This document shows, one piece after another, positions 15,371 to 23,646 of a stretch of 64,000 nucleotides of DNA. Location: NCBI RefSeq assembly GCF_020859565.1, contig NZ_JAJHUO010000024.1, positions 105,748 through 169,747 on the forward strand, written 5' to 3'. The DNA comes from Saccharothrix luteola. Lineage in GTDB: Bacteria; Actinomycetota; Actinomycetes; Mycobacteriales; Pseudonocardiaceae. The notes below the pieces were generated by a model. That model searched no databases, was not told where the DNA came from, and worked only from the letters and a program-made list of their open reading frames with translations. A program made the translations under genes and the position numbers. Each line of letters starts with the position of its first letter. Position 1 is the stretch's first letter.

Positions 15371-17617
15371 TCACGAAGGGGTACGGCAGTGGCCGGGGAA
15401 CGGGTCGTCCCAGCCCGGCGGCAACCACGGTGGCCTCGGCCGACACGGTTCACCGCGGGTGGGCGGCGGCGTGGTCGTGGTCGTCGTCGGAGGGGTGGTC
15501 GGCTCGGTGGTGGTCGTGGTCGACGCGGGCGGTTGGGTGGTCGGTGTCGACGGGACGGTCGTCGTCGGGTTCGTGGTCGTCGGCGTGGTCGACCTGGTGG
15601 TGGTGGTCGTCGTCGTGGGCGGCGTCGTGCGGGTGGTGGTCGGTGCGGTCGTCTTCGTCGGCGTGCCGGCCGGTGGCCCCGGCTCGTGCGGTTCGCCCGG
15701 TCGCAGGGAGATCGGCACCTCGACCTGCTCGGCGGCCGTGCCGAGGGTCGCCGAGACCCGCACCACGCCGTCGCGGTGCGGCGACCCGATCGCCCAGACG
15801 GCCAGCCGGAACGACGCGCCGCGCGCCAGCGGCACCTCGCACACCACCCGGTTGCGGGACCGCTCGCAGCCGGGCCACAGCGCGACCAGCGTGATGTGCC
15901 CGTCGGACTCCACGACCAGGCGCAGGTCGCCCGCCCGGCCGCCGGTGTTGGTCGCCTTGACGTCCAGCCTCGGGTCCCAGAACCCGTGCTGCCACTTGTG
16001 GACCAGCAGTTCCAGGTCGTCGTGCACCGGGCGCACCTCGACGTCGACCGCGATCGCCACGCTCACCGACGTGCCCGCGGTGACCGTGCCGGTGATCCGG
16101 CCGGTCGCCGCCTCCGGGTCGGCCAGCACCCGGAACACGAACGTCGCCGAGCCGCCGGGCGCGATGCCCTGCGTGGTGCTGCACGTCACCGCGCCCGTGC
16201 CCGCCGGGCAGGCCACGGTCTGGTCGGCCGCGCCGTCGAGCCGGACGAGGCCCCCGCCCGCGAACGACGCGGCGGGGCCTGTGGACCGGACGCCGGGCGG
16301 CAGGACGACCGCGGCGCTGGCCGGCTCCGACGCCGACTCACCGGAGTTGCGCACGGTGATCGGCAGGTCGACCGGCTCCTCACCGGGCGTCAGCACGAAC
16401 CCGCTCGGCACCACCGGCACCAGGTTCGGCGGCGTCGGCCGGGGTTCCGGCTCGGGTTCGGGTTCGGTGGGCGGTGTGGTGGTGGGCGGTGGCGTCGTGG
16501 GCGGCGTGGTCGGGGCGGGCGCGGGTGGTGGTTCGGTCGTCGGTGAGGGCTCCGGCGACGGCACGGCGGCGGGCGGCGGCGGAGGGGGCGGTGTCGGCTG
16601 GGCCGGTTCGGTCGGCTGCGTGGTGACCACCGGCGCGGCCTGCGCCGCGGGCACCTCCTGCTCGCCGCCGGAGGCCAGGCCGATCGCCACCGCGACCACC
16701 AGGGCGGCGGCCGAGACGCCGGCGACGAGGAACTGGCGCGGCGCGGACGCGACCGCTCCGGCCGCACCGCCCGTGCCCGCGGCGGCGGCGACCGTGACCG
16801 CCTTGGCGGTGCCCGCGCCGGCCGCGGCGAGGTAGCCGGACGCGCCGAGGCCGAGCACCAGCGGCGCGATGATCCCGCGCAGCGCGCCGTTGACGTCGGC
16901 CAGCTCGGCGGCCAGCGCCCGGCAGGAGCCCGTGCACTCGTCCAGGTGAGCCTCGACCTGGGTGGTCTCCCGCTTGGACAGGCCACCGCGCGTCCACGCG
17001 CCGAGCCGCTCCACGGTGGCCCGGCAGCGCTCGGTCTCCGTCTCGGCCAGGTGGACCTGCAAGTAGGCCTGCTTGAGGCCCTCGCGGGCCCGGTAGGCCA
17101 GCGCGGACACGCCGTTGGCGGTCAGGCCGAGCAGCGGCGCGACCTCGGCGGGCGACTGGCCCTCGATCTCGGTGTGCCACAGCACGGTCTGCCAGCGCTC
17201 GGGCAGCCGGGCGAACGCCCTGGCGGCCATCGACCGCTCCAGCCCGGCCACGGCGGTGTCCTTGAACGGCACGCTGGTCGCCTCGGGCGCGACCTCGGCC
17301 ACGTCGTCCGCCAGTTCGAGCTTGCGGTCCCGGCGCGTCTTGTCGTAGGCGGTGTGGCGCAGCGCGGTGAGCAGGTAGGCGCGGAACGCCGAGTCGGGCC
17401 CGCGGCCCGCCCGCAGCGTGTCGAGGACCTTCGCGAAGGCGTCGGAGACCAGGTCGTCGGACTCGGCGGAGGACCTGGCGAGCTGGCGGGCGAGGTTGTA
17501 GGCGGCGGACACGTGGCGTTCGTAGAGCTGCCCGTAGGCCTCGATGTCCCCGGCGCGCACGGAGTCGATCAGCTCCGCATCGCTAGGTCCCTGGACTTCG
17601 GCAGGAACGGTCGCCAC
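15371..17617 (-). CDS. ECF sigma factor fused to zinc-finger, TM and extracellular domains
   Basis: A 748-residue protein. Residues 12-100 are sigma-70 region 2 (DAELIDSVRAGDIEAYGQLYERHVSAAYNLARQL). Residues 128-185 are region 4 (FARLPERWQTVLWHTEIEGQSPAEVAPLLGLT). Residues 198-232 look like an anti-sigma zinc finger (H224-x3-C228-x3-C232). A TM segment at about 296-315 follows, then a Pro/Thr linker, a CARDB/DUF11-like extracellular region (420-640) and a Thr-rich tail (660-720) ending in a Pro/Arg/Cys segment. GTG 17617 has GGAGGGAAG upstream. Sigma factor and anti-sigma-like membrane anchor are one polypeptide, so release would need proteolysis or signalling in cis (inference). No separate anti-sigma gene is adjacent. 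Confidence 0.88.
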   Translation of the reverse strand: MATVPAEVQGPSDAELIDSVRAGDIEAYGQLYERHVSAAYNLARQLARSSAESDDLVSDAFAKVLDTLRAGRGPDSAFRAYLLTALRHTAYDKTRRDRKLELADDVAEVAPEATSVPFKDTAVAGLERSMAARAFARLPERWQTVLWHTEIEGQSPAEVAPLLGLTANGVSALAYRAREGLKQAYLQVHLAETETERCRATVERLGAWTRGGLSKRETTQVEAHLDECTGSCRALAAELADVNGALRGIIAPLVLGLGASGYLAAAGAGTAKAVTVAAAAGTGGAAGAVASAPRQFLVAGVSAAALVVAVAIGLASGGEQEVPAAQAAPVVTTQPTEPAQPTPPPPPPPAAVPSPEPSPTTEPPPAPAPTTPPTTPPPTTTPPTEPEPEPEPRPTPPNLVPVVPSGFVLTPGEEPVDLPITVRNSGESASEPASAAVVLPPGVRSTGPAASFAGGGLVRLDGAADQTVACPAGTGAVTCSTTQGIAPGGSATFVFRVLADPEAATGRITGTVTAGTSVSVAIAVDVEVRPVHDDLELLVHKWQHGFWDPRLDVKATNTGGRAGDLRLVVESDGHITLVALWPGCERSRNRVVCEVPLARGASFRLAVWAIGSPHRDGVVRVSATLGTAAEQVEVPISLRPGEPHEPGPPAGTPTKTTAPTTTRTTPPTTTTTTTRSTTPTTTNPTTTVPSTPTTQPPASTTTTTEPTTPPTTTTTTPPPTRGEPCRPRPPWLPPGWDDPFPGHCRTPS

Positions 17618-17764
17618 GTGTTCTTCCCTCCTCGCGCGGCGCCAGTGTGACGTACGGAGTCGCACACCGTCACCCAGAACCCCCCGACTGGGTGGACTTA
17701 ATGCCGTCATGGCTGAGTCGCGGCGACGTCTCGTAGGTGAAACCGACGTCGAGGAGGCATCCGG

Positions 17765-18571
17765 GTGGGTGTTCGGGAAGCGGTCACACGGCGCTCTGGC
17801 GCTGAAGGGTCGCGGGCACTGAGGTCGAGGTGGCGCACCGCCGCCATGGCCGCGGGCTGGGCGTTCCCGGCGGACTGGCCGTTGGCAGAGGTGGACGAGG
17901 TGTGCCGGGCCGTGCTGGGCGAGGGGGACGCGGCCGCGGAGCTGCACCGGCTGGGCGCCGCGCGCGCCGAGGCGGGCGCCGGGCTGGCGGAGACGCTGCT
18001 CGACCTGGCCGCGCTGCACGCGGTGCTGGCGGAGCCGCCGGGCTCGACGGGCATCGTGTCGCCCAGCGTGGACGCGATCCCGCCGCGGATGCTGCGGTCC
18101 ACCGCGCTGGGCTGGGGTGACGTGATGAGCAGGCGTGCGGCGGCCTGCGCCGCGGACAACCCGCTGACCGGCCTGGCCACGCCCGCGTACCTGCGCACGA
18201 GGCTGCGCGAGGTGTACGCGGAGGCGCGCGCCGTCGGCCGCCAGGACCACGTGCTGGTGTTCGTGTCGATCGACCTGACCCGCACGTCCGGGTGGTCGCG
18301 CGTGGTGGCGATGACCTTGCTGGCCGACGCGCTGAAGGAGGTGTTCGACGGTGGCGAGACGGTGGCCTCGCTCGGGTCCTCGGTGGCGTGCGTGCTGCTC
18401 CGCCGCGACCGCCACCTGCCTCGGGCCGTGGTCAACCTGCGGGTGCTCGCCGCGGACCGGCTGGCCGTCGACCCCCACGTCGCGCCGACCGGCCCGGTCG
18501 AGGTCCGGGTGGAGGAACTGCCCCCGACCTGTGAGGACGCGTTGGCGTTGATCGCCGGTCCCGGCCGCTGA
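17765..18571 (+). CDS. Degenerate GGDEF-like domain protein
   Basis: A 268-residue protein, divergent from the sigma-factor gene. Residues about 30-115 are helical and Ala/Leu-rich. From NPLTGLATPAYLRTRLREVYAEAR (about residue 138) the sequence resembles the opening DxLTGLxxxxxLxxxL helix of a diguanylate cyclase domain. The following strand is LVFVSIDLT, but the GGDEF active-site motif is absent: the expected place reads ASLGSSVACVLLRRD. It is therefore unlikely to make c-di-GMP and might bind nucleotide or act as a regulator. GTG 17765 has GAGGAGG upstream. A strong hairpin follows the gene. Confidence 0.7.
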   Translation: MGVREAVTRRSGAEGSRALRSRWRTAAMAAGWAFPADWPLAEVDEVCRAVLGEGDAAAELHRLGAARAEAGAGLAETLLDLAALHAVLAEPPGSTGIVSPSVDAIPPRMLRSTALGWGDVMSRRAAACAADNPLTGLATPAYLRTRLREVYAEARAVGRQDHVLVFVSIDLTRTSGWSRVVAMTLLADALKEVFDGGETVASLGSSVACVLLRRDRHLPRAVVNLRVLAADRLAVDPHVAPTGPVEVRVEELPPTCEDALALIAGPGR

Positions 18572-18629
18572 GGACCCGGGCGCCGAACCCCTGTCCGGCG
18601 TCCGACAACTGAAGACCCCCTCCCCCCGA

Positions 18630-18669
18630 AGGAGCCCGGCGCACTGGTTTCCCGGTGCGCCGGGCTCCT
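18630..18669. terminator. Strong bidirectional hairpin terminator
   Basis: Two 18-base arms at 18630-18647 and 18652-18669 pair with a single G-T type mismatch and a four-base TTTC loop. The left arm begins AGGAGCCCGGCGC and the right arm ends GCGCCGGGCTCCT. It lies between the convergent GGDEF-like and lectin genes, so it can serve both. There is only a weak T tract (GCTTTC), as is common for actinobacterial terminators. Confidence 0.85.
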
Positions 18670-18729
18670 GCTTTCAGGCCCCTTCGGGGGGACGCGCCAG
18701 TCCGATTCGGGTGACGGGTCCGCCTGTGG

Positions 18730-19212
18730 CTATTTCTCGATGAGGTGCCACTGCTGGTCGACCCGGTCGTACTCGCACCTCGTGAGGATCAGCGCGTTGT
18801 AGGTGCCGTTGTGCGTGGCGCAAAGGTTGGTGCCCCTCAGCTTGAACTGCCAGACGCGCCAATTGTCACGGTCCTGGAGATCCCACTCCTGATTGGGGAA
18901 CGCGCCGCACTCCCGGCCTGCCAACGTGCCCTCGATCGAGGTCACGCACCATCCGTACTGCTTGTTCCTGACGGTGCCGTCACCGGGCCAGTACCACTGC
19001 TGGTTGTCCCCGCCGTGGCGCGGGTGGGCGATGACCGGGTAGTCGGGGTCCCAGGCCCAGTTGGTCTGGTCCCACACGTCGTTGGTCACGGTATCGCTCT
19101 GGATCTCGTAGAACGTCTGCTGCGTGTCGGGCTGGGCGGCGTTGGCGAGCGGTGCGACGAGCAACGCCGAGACGGTGGCGACAAAGGTGACGAGGAGCCG
19201 TGCGAACTTCAT
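18730..19212 (-). CDS. Secreted ricin-type beta-trefoil lectin protein
   Basis: A 160-residue protein. It starts with a Sec signal peptide (MKFARLLVTFVATVSALLVAPLANA, cleavage about after residue 25). The mature part is a single ricin-B-like trefoil with Q-x-W repeats (NQQWYW, NQEWDL and DQQWHL) and paired cysteines (YGWC, GREC, NLC, LTRC). These domains bind carbohydrates; no catalytic domain is attached, so it is probably a stand-alone extracellular lectin. ATG 19212 has GGAAGGAAA upstream. It is divergent from the GntR gene, with 262 gene-free bases between them. Confidence 0.82.
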   Translation of the reverse strand: MKFARLLVTFVATVSALLVAPLANAAQPDTQQTFYEIQSDTVTNDVWDQTNWAWDPDYPVIAHPRHGGDNQQWYWPGDGTVRNKQYGWCVTSIEGTLAGRECGAFPNQEWDLQDRDNWRVWQFKLRGTNLCATHNGTYNALILTRCEYDRVDQQWHLIEK

Positions 19213-19403
19213 TCACTTTCCTTCCGGTGTCGGGATTCGTGCACGGTCCAGTAAAGGTCTCGGAGGGGATTCCCGAGCGGCGGGAACAACCATCGTGGCG
19301 GTAAACGACCCGTCAGGTAGGGGTGCGCGTCGCGCCGGTCACGGACGCGGGAAGTGGCGACACCCCACAGTGCGAGGCGCGGTCGGTCGAGGGGATGACC
19401 CGC

Positions 19404-19432
19404 TTGACAACCTCAGGGCGTTCCTGAACGGT
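19404..19432 (+). promoter_or_regulatory. Candidate promoter of the gntR-ABC operon
   Basis: TTGACA at 19404-19409 is a perfect -35 hexamer; 17 bases later lies AACGGT (19427-19432), a weak -10. It precedes the gntR GTG by about 42 bases. The -10 match is poor, so the call is tentative. Confidence 0.4.
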
Positions 19433-19437
19433 GTGTC

Positions 19438-19458
19438 AGTGTCTTAGTCGAGTGACAC
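19438..19458. promoter_or_regulatory. Possible GntR (YtrA-type) operator, inverted repeat
   Basis: GTGTC (19439-19443) and GACAC (19454-19458) form an inverted repeat with a 10-base centre. It lies between the candidate -10 and the gntR start codon, where an autorepressor would act. YtrA-type regulators usually sit in front of their own ABC genes and control them. The match to a known operator is only by position and symmetry. Confidence 0.35.
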
Positions 19459-19474
19459 AATCTGGAGGCGCTGG

Positions 19475-19918
19475 GTGGAGTTCCGCATCGACCGGTCCAG
19501 CGGCCTCCCCGCGTACCTCCAGCTCGTGCGCCAGGTCCGGGAAGCGCTGCGCCTGGGCTGGCTGGGGCCGGGGGACCGGCTGCCGACCGTCCGCGACGTC
19601 GTCGCGAGGAGTGGTGTGAACGCGAACACGGTGCTCAAGGCCTATCGCGAACTGGAACTGTCCGGCCTGGTCGAGGCACGCCAGGGCTCGGGCACGTTCG
19701 TCAAAGCCGGTCTCGGCTCGACCGACCCGCGGGTGATGGACGCGCTGAGAGCGCGGCTCGCCGTGTGGGTCCGCGAGGCGCGTGCGGCGGGGTTGGACGT
19801 GGAGGACATCGACGCGCTGGTGCGTTCCGTCCTCACCGCCGACGGAGGAGGCAACCGGACGGCCGCAGACGAGGGCGGCGACCAGGCAACGGCAGGGGAT
19901 GGGGTGGCGGTCCTGTGA
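19475..19918 (+). CDS. GntR-family (YtrA subfamily) transcriptional regulator
   Basis: A 147-residue regulator. The N-terminal winged helix-turn-helix has YLQLVRQVREALRLGWLGPGDRLPTVRDVVARSGVNANTVLKAYRELELSGLVEARQGSGTFV (about residues 14-76). It is followed by only a short helical tail instead of a large effector domain, which is the YtrA subfamily layout. The end is acidic and variable. GTG 19475 starts the frame; the TGA overlaps the ABC ATPase start (GTGA at 19915). It most likely represses its own ABC operon and responds to cell-envelope or small-molecule stress (family inference). Confidence 0.9.
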   Translation: MEFRIDRSSGLPAYLQLVRQVREALRLGWLGPGDRLPTVRDVVARSGVNANTVLKAYRELELSGLVEARQGSGTFVKAGLGSTDPRVMDALRARLAVWVREARAAGLDVEDIDALVRSVLTADGGGNRTAADEGGDQATAGDGVAVL

Positions 19919-20787
19919 GCATCGCGGTGGAGCCCGCCGACGGGGGCGCGGTCGCGGTCCGGGCGCGGGCGCTGGGCAAGCGCTACCGTGCGAAGTGGGC
20001 GTTGCGCGAGTGCACGTTCGAGCTGCCCGCGGGCCGCGTGGCGGCCCTGGTCGGCGCGAACGGCGCCGGCAAGACGACGTTGATGACCGTCCTGGCCGGA
20101 CTCCTCGACGCCGACGAGGGGTCGGCGGGCGCGGCGGGCCGGGTGGCGTTCGTGTCGCAGGAGAAGCCGGTCTACCGGAACTTCTCGGCGGCGGACATGG
20201 TGCGCCTCGGCGCGCGGCTCAACGTCGTCTGGGACGAGGCGCGCGCCCGTCGCTGGCTGGCGCGCTTCGAGATCCCGCTGGACCGGGCGTGCGGCAAGCT
20301 GTCCGGCGGCCAGCAGGCCCAGGTGGCGTTCGCGCTGGCCATCGGCTCGCGGCCGGACGTGCTCATGCTGGACGAGCCGCTGGCCAACCTCGACCCGCTG
20401 GCCCGCCGCGAGGTGACCGCCGAGCTGCTGGCCGAGGTCGAGGAGACCGGCATGACCGTGCTGCTGTCGACGCACGTCGTGGCCGAGCTGTCCGGCGTCG
20501 CCGACTACCTGCTGCTGCTCGCGCACGGCCGCCTGCTGGCCGGCGGTGACCTGGACGAGCTGCTCGGCAGGCACGTCAGCTACACCGGGCCGCGCTCGGA
20601 CGTGCCGCCCGCGCTGGGCGGGATCGTCGAGGCGCGGCACACCGGCAACCAGTCGACGTTCCTGGTCGAGCTGCCCGAGGGGCAGCCGCGGCCGGTGGTG
20701 GCGGGCCCGTGGGTCGAGCGCCCGCCGACGTTGGAGGACTACGTGCTCGCGCAGCTCGAAGCCACCCGGAAGGGGGCCCGCGCATGA
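19915..20787 (+). CDS. ABC transporter ATP-binding protein
   Basis: A 290-residue ATPase. Walker A is GANGAGKTT (residues 47-55), the signature motif is LSGGQQAQ, Walker B is VLMLDEPLANLDP and the switch histidine lies in LLSTHVV. A Q-loop is seen in VSQEKPVYRNFSAADM. The order and partners resemble the YtrB-type/CcmA-like exporter ATPases regulated by GntR proteins. It starts GTGA-coupled to gntR, and its stop overlaps the permease ATG (20784). Substrate unknown. Confidence 0.93.
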   Translation: MSIAVEPADGGAVAVRARALGKRYRAKWALRECTFELPAGRVAALVGANGAGKTTLMTVLAGLLDADEGSAGAAGRVAFVSQEKPVYRNFSAADMVRLGARLNVVWDEARARRWLARFEIPLDRACGKLSGGQQAQVAFALAIGSRPDVLMLDEPLANLDPLARREVTAELLAEVEETGMTVLLSTHVVAELSGVADYLLLLAHGRLLAGGDLDELLGRHVSYTGPRSDVPPALGGIVEARHTGNQSTFLVELPEGQPRPVVAGPWVERPPTLEDYVLAQLEATRKGARA

Positions 20788-21764
20788 CCACCACGACGGA
20801 CACCGCGCCCGTGACCAAGCGTGCCCGCGTCGGGTGGGCGGACTTGGCGTGGCTGACCTGGCGGCAGCACCGGTGGGCGATCGTCGGCTTGGTCGCCGCC
20901 GTCGTCGCGGTCGTCGCGGTGGCGCTCTTCCTCGCGTGGCGGATCGACGCCACCGGTGACGTGCAGGGGCTGTTCGGTCGCTGGCGCTTCATCAGCGTGG
21001 GCAGCATGGTGATGCTGGCGCCGATGCTGACCGGCTTGGCCGTCGCGGTGTTCTGGGCTGCGCCGGTGCTGGCGCGCGAGTACGAGCAGCGCACGCACCT
21101 CGTGGTGTGGAGCCAGGACGTGACCCCGACCCGCTGGCTGGCGGGCAAGGCGGTGGTGCTCGGCGTGCCCGCCGTGGCCCTGGCCGTCGTGGTCGGCCTG
21201 GCGTCGAGGACGCTGATCGACAGCATCAACGCCACGGCCTCCCGGCCGGTCTTCACGCCGTTCGCGATGCCGGCGTTCGAGGCGGTGCCGCTGGTCCAGG
21301 CCGGGTTCGCGGCGTTCGGCTTCGCGCTCGGACTGGCGCTCGGCGCGGTCACCCGGCGCACGGTGATGTCCATGGGCCTCGCCCTCTGCGCGTTCATCGC
21401 GGTGCGCGGTGTCGTGGCGGGTCTGTGGCGGCCGAACTTCCGGGAGCCGTTGCTCAGGGTGGAGCCGTACGAGGCCTACCAGCGGTCGTGGGACGGCCCG
21501 GGCGACGGTTCGTGGACGGTGGATTCCGGGTTCTCGGACGCGGCGGGCAACGAGGTCGCGTACCCCTCGGCGTGCTCGAACGCCCAGGACAGCGCGACCT
21601 ACGCGAAGTGCATGAGCGACAACAACGTGCTGTTCTTCACCGAGTACCACCCGGCGGACCGGCTCGTGCCGTTCCAGCTGTTCGAGTCCGCGATCTTCCT
21701 CGTGCTCGCCGCGGGCCTGCTCGCGCTGGCCTTCGCGCGGGTGCGCCGGGCCGCTCGCGTCTGA
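20784..21764 (+). CDS. ABC transporter permease
   Basis: A 326-residue membrane protein with about six hydrophobic segments: IVGLVAAVVAVVAVALFLAW near residue 33, others around 75, 125, 170 and 205, and a C-terminal one at IFLVLAAGLLALAFARV. A hydrophilic extracytoplasmic loop of about 95 residues before the last helix contains two Cys. The N-terminal LAWLTWRQHR motif is common in ABC-2 type permeases paired with YtrB-like ATPases. It would form the transmembrane half of the exporter encoded by this three-gene operon. Export of a lipid-like or peptide compound is possible but unproven. Confidence 0.88.
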   Translation: MTTTTDTAPVTKRARVGWADLAWLTWRQHRWAIVGLVAAVVAVVAVALFLAWRIDATGDVQGLFGRWRFISVGSMVMLAPMLTGLAVAVFWAAPVLAREYEQRTHLVVWSQDVTPTRWLAGKAVVLGVPAVALAVVVGLASRTLIDSINATASRPVFTPFAMPAFEAVPLVQAGFAAFGFALGLALGAVTRRTVMSMGLALCAFIAVRGVVAGLWRPNFREPLLRVEPYEAYQRSWDGPGDGSWTVDSGFSDAAGNEVAYPSACSNAQDSATYAKCMSDNNVLFFTEYHPADRLVPFQLFESAIFLVLAAGLLALAFARVRRAARV

Positions 21765-21789
21765 CCGGGGACCTGGCTCGCCGCCTTCG

Positions 21790-21841
21790 CACGGCGGCGG
21801 CCCCGCCGTGGGGGTCCCGCGCGCGTCACCGACCGCGCGGG
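21790..21841. terminator. Two tandem GC-rich hairpins between the ABC operon and purK
   Basis: Hairpin 1 pairs CACGGCGG (21790-21797) with CCGCCGTG (21803-21810) around a five-base loop. Hairpin 2 pairs CCCGCGCG (21816-21823) with CGCGCGGG (21834-21841) around ten bases. They lie 25 bases after the permease stop and end 53 bases before the purK start. No T tract follows. They most simply terminate the ABC operon, though a role in the purK leader is possible. Confidence 0.55.
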
Positions 21842-21894
21842 GCTTCCGCACCCGGTCCGGAGCACCCCGTTTGTGCACGTAGAATCACGAAACC

Positions 21895-23091
21895 GTGGAC
21901 TCCCGAACTCGTCTCCCCGTCGTCGGCATGATCGGCGGCGGCCAGCTCGCCCGCATGACGCACCAGGCCGCGATCCCGCTCGGCCAGTCGCTGCGGGTGC
22001 TCGCCGAGTCGGACTCCGACCCCGCCGCGCTCGTCGCGCGCGACGTGGAGCTGGGCAAGCACACCGACCTGGACGCGTTGCGCGCGTTCGCCAAGTCGTG
22101 CGACGTCGTCACGTTCGACCACGAGCACGTGCCGCAGGAGCACCTGCACGCGCTGGTTGCCGAAGGCGTGAAGGTCTTCCCCGGGCCGGACGCCCTCGTG
22201 CACGCGCAGGACAAGCTGGTCATGCGCGAGCGGCTGTCGGCGATGGGCGCGCCCGTGCCGCCGTTCTCCGCCGTGCAGGACGCGTCCGACGTGCTCAAGT
22301 TCGGAGGTCGGCACGGCTGGCCGTGCGTGTTGAAGGCGGTGCGCGGCGGCTACGACGGCCGTGGGGTGTGGATGCTGAACACGCCGCAGAGCGCGCAGCG
22401 GGTCGTGCCCGAGCTGTTGGCCGCCGGCACGCCGTTGATGGTCGAGCAGTGCGTGCCGATGCGCCGGGAGCTGGCCGCGCTGGTGGCGCGCTCGCCGTTC
22501 GGCCAGGGCGCGGTGTGGCCACTCGTGCAGACCGTGCAGCAGGAGGGCATCTGCGTCGAGGTGCTGGCGCCCGCCCCGGACGTGGACCCCGCCCTCGCCG
22601 AGCAGGCGCAGGAGCTGGCGCTGCGGATCGCCGCCGAGCTGGGCGTGGTCGGGTTGCTGGCCGTGGAGCTGTTCGAGACCGCCGACGGGCTGGTCGTCAA
22701 CGAGCTCGCCATGCGCCCGCACAACTCCGGCCACTGGACCATCGAGGGCGCCCGGACCTCGCAGTTCGAGCAGCACCTGCGTGCCGTGCTGGACTACCCG
22801 CTCGGCGCGACGGACCTCGCCGCGCCCGCCGTCGTGATGGCGAACGTCCTGGGTGCGGCGGACGCGCCCGAGATGGGGCCGGACGAGCGGTTGCACCACC
22901 TGTTCGCCCGGTTCCCCGACGCGCACGTGCACCTGTACGGCAAGGCGGAGCGGCCGGGGCGCAAGATCGGTCACGTGACGCTGCTCGGTGAGCGGATGGA
23001 CGAGGTGCGGCAGCGGGCGAGGCTCGCGGCGCACTGGCTGTCCGACGGTGTGTGGCTGGACGGGTACGACATCCACGGAGGACAGCAGTGA
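21895..23091 (+). CDS. purK: 5-(carboxyamino)imidazole ribonucleotide synthase
   Basis: A 398-residue ATP-grasp enzyme that carboxylates AIR with bicarbonate and ATP to N5-CAIR in de novo purine synthesis. Features are the N-terminal Rossmann-like GMIGGGQLARM and the central ATP-grasp stretches PCVLKAVRGGYDGRGVWML, VEQCVPMRRELAALVAR and NELAMRPHNSGHWTIEG. The active-site EMRPHNSGH region of the family reads ELAMRPHNSGH here. GTG 21895 starts the conserved N-terminus. Its TGA overlaps the purE start (GTGA), the usual purK-purE coupling. Confidence 0.96.
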   Translation: MDSRTRLPVVGMIGGGQLARMTHQAAIPLGQSLRVLAESDSDPAALVARDVELGKHTDLDALRAFAKSCDVVTFDHEHVPQEHLHALVAEGVKVFPGPDALVHAQDKLVMRERLSAMGAPVPPFSAVQDASDVLKFGGRHGWPCVLKAVRGGYDGRGVWMLNTPQSAQRVVPELLAAGTPLMVEQCVPMRRELAALVARSPFGQGAVWPLVQTVQQEGICVEVLAPAPDVDPALAEQAQELALRIAAELGVVGLLAVELFETADGLVVNELAMRPHNSGHWTIEGARTSQFEQHLRAVLDYPLGATDLAAPAVVMANVLGAADAPEMGPDERLHHLFARFPDAHVHLYGKAERPGRKIGHVTLLGERMDEVRQRARLAAHWLSDGVWLDGYDIHGGQQ

Positions 23092-23594
23092 CGCACGTCG
23101 GCGTGATCATGGGCAGTGACTCGGACTGGCCGGTGATGAAGGGCGCGGCCGAGGCGCTGGCGGAGTTCGACGTCGCCTACGAGGTGGGCGTGTACTCGGC
23201 CCACCGCACCCCGCAGCGGATGCTGGACTACGCCGCCACGGCCGCGTCCCGGGGGTTGCGGGTGATCATCGCCGGTGCCGGCGGGGCCGCGCACCTGCCG
23301 GGCATGGTCGCGTCGGCGACCGCGCTGCCGGTGATCGGCGTGCCGGTGCCGTTGAAGTACCTGGACGGGATGGACTCGCTGCTGTCGATCGTGCAGATGC
23401 CGGCGGGCGTGCCGGTGGCCACGGTGTCGGTGGGCGGCGCGCGCAACGCCGGGCTGCTGGCCGTGCGGATCCTGGCGGCGGCGGACGAGGAGCTGCGCAA
23501 GCGGATGGAGGCGTTCCAGGCGTCGCTCGCCGAGTTGGTGCTGGAGAAGGACGCGGCGCTGCGGGCTGTTGCGGACGGCACAGCGGCGAATTGA
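23088..23594 (+). CDS. purE: N5-carboxyaminoimidazole ribonucleotide mutase
   Basis: A 168-residue class I PurE that converts N5-CAIR to CAIR, the step after PurK. Signatures are VGVIMGSDSDWPVMKGAAE, VYSAHRTPQRML with the active-site His, IAGAGGAAHLPGMVAS and VPLKYLDGMDSLLSIVQMPAGVPVATV. It starts at GTG 23088, translationally coupled to purK. The next gene begins 52 bases downstream. The length is typical of the octameric bacterial enzyme. Confidence 0.96.
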   Translation: MTHVGVIMGSDSDWPVMKGAAEALAEFDVAYEVGVYSAHRTPQRMLDYAATAASRGLRVIIAGAGGAAHLPGMVASATALPVIGVPVPLKYLDGMDSLLSIVQMPAGVPVATVSVGGARNAGLLAVRILAAADEELRKRMEAFQASLAELVLEKDAALRAVADGTAAN

Positions 23595-23646
23595 GTGAAC
23601 GCGCGCTAACATCCGGGTAGGACGCCCTACCGGGAGGTAACTTAAC

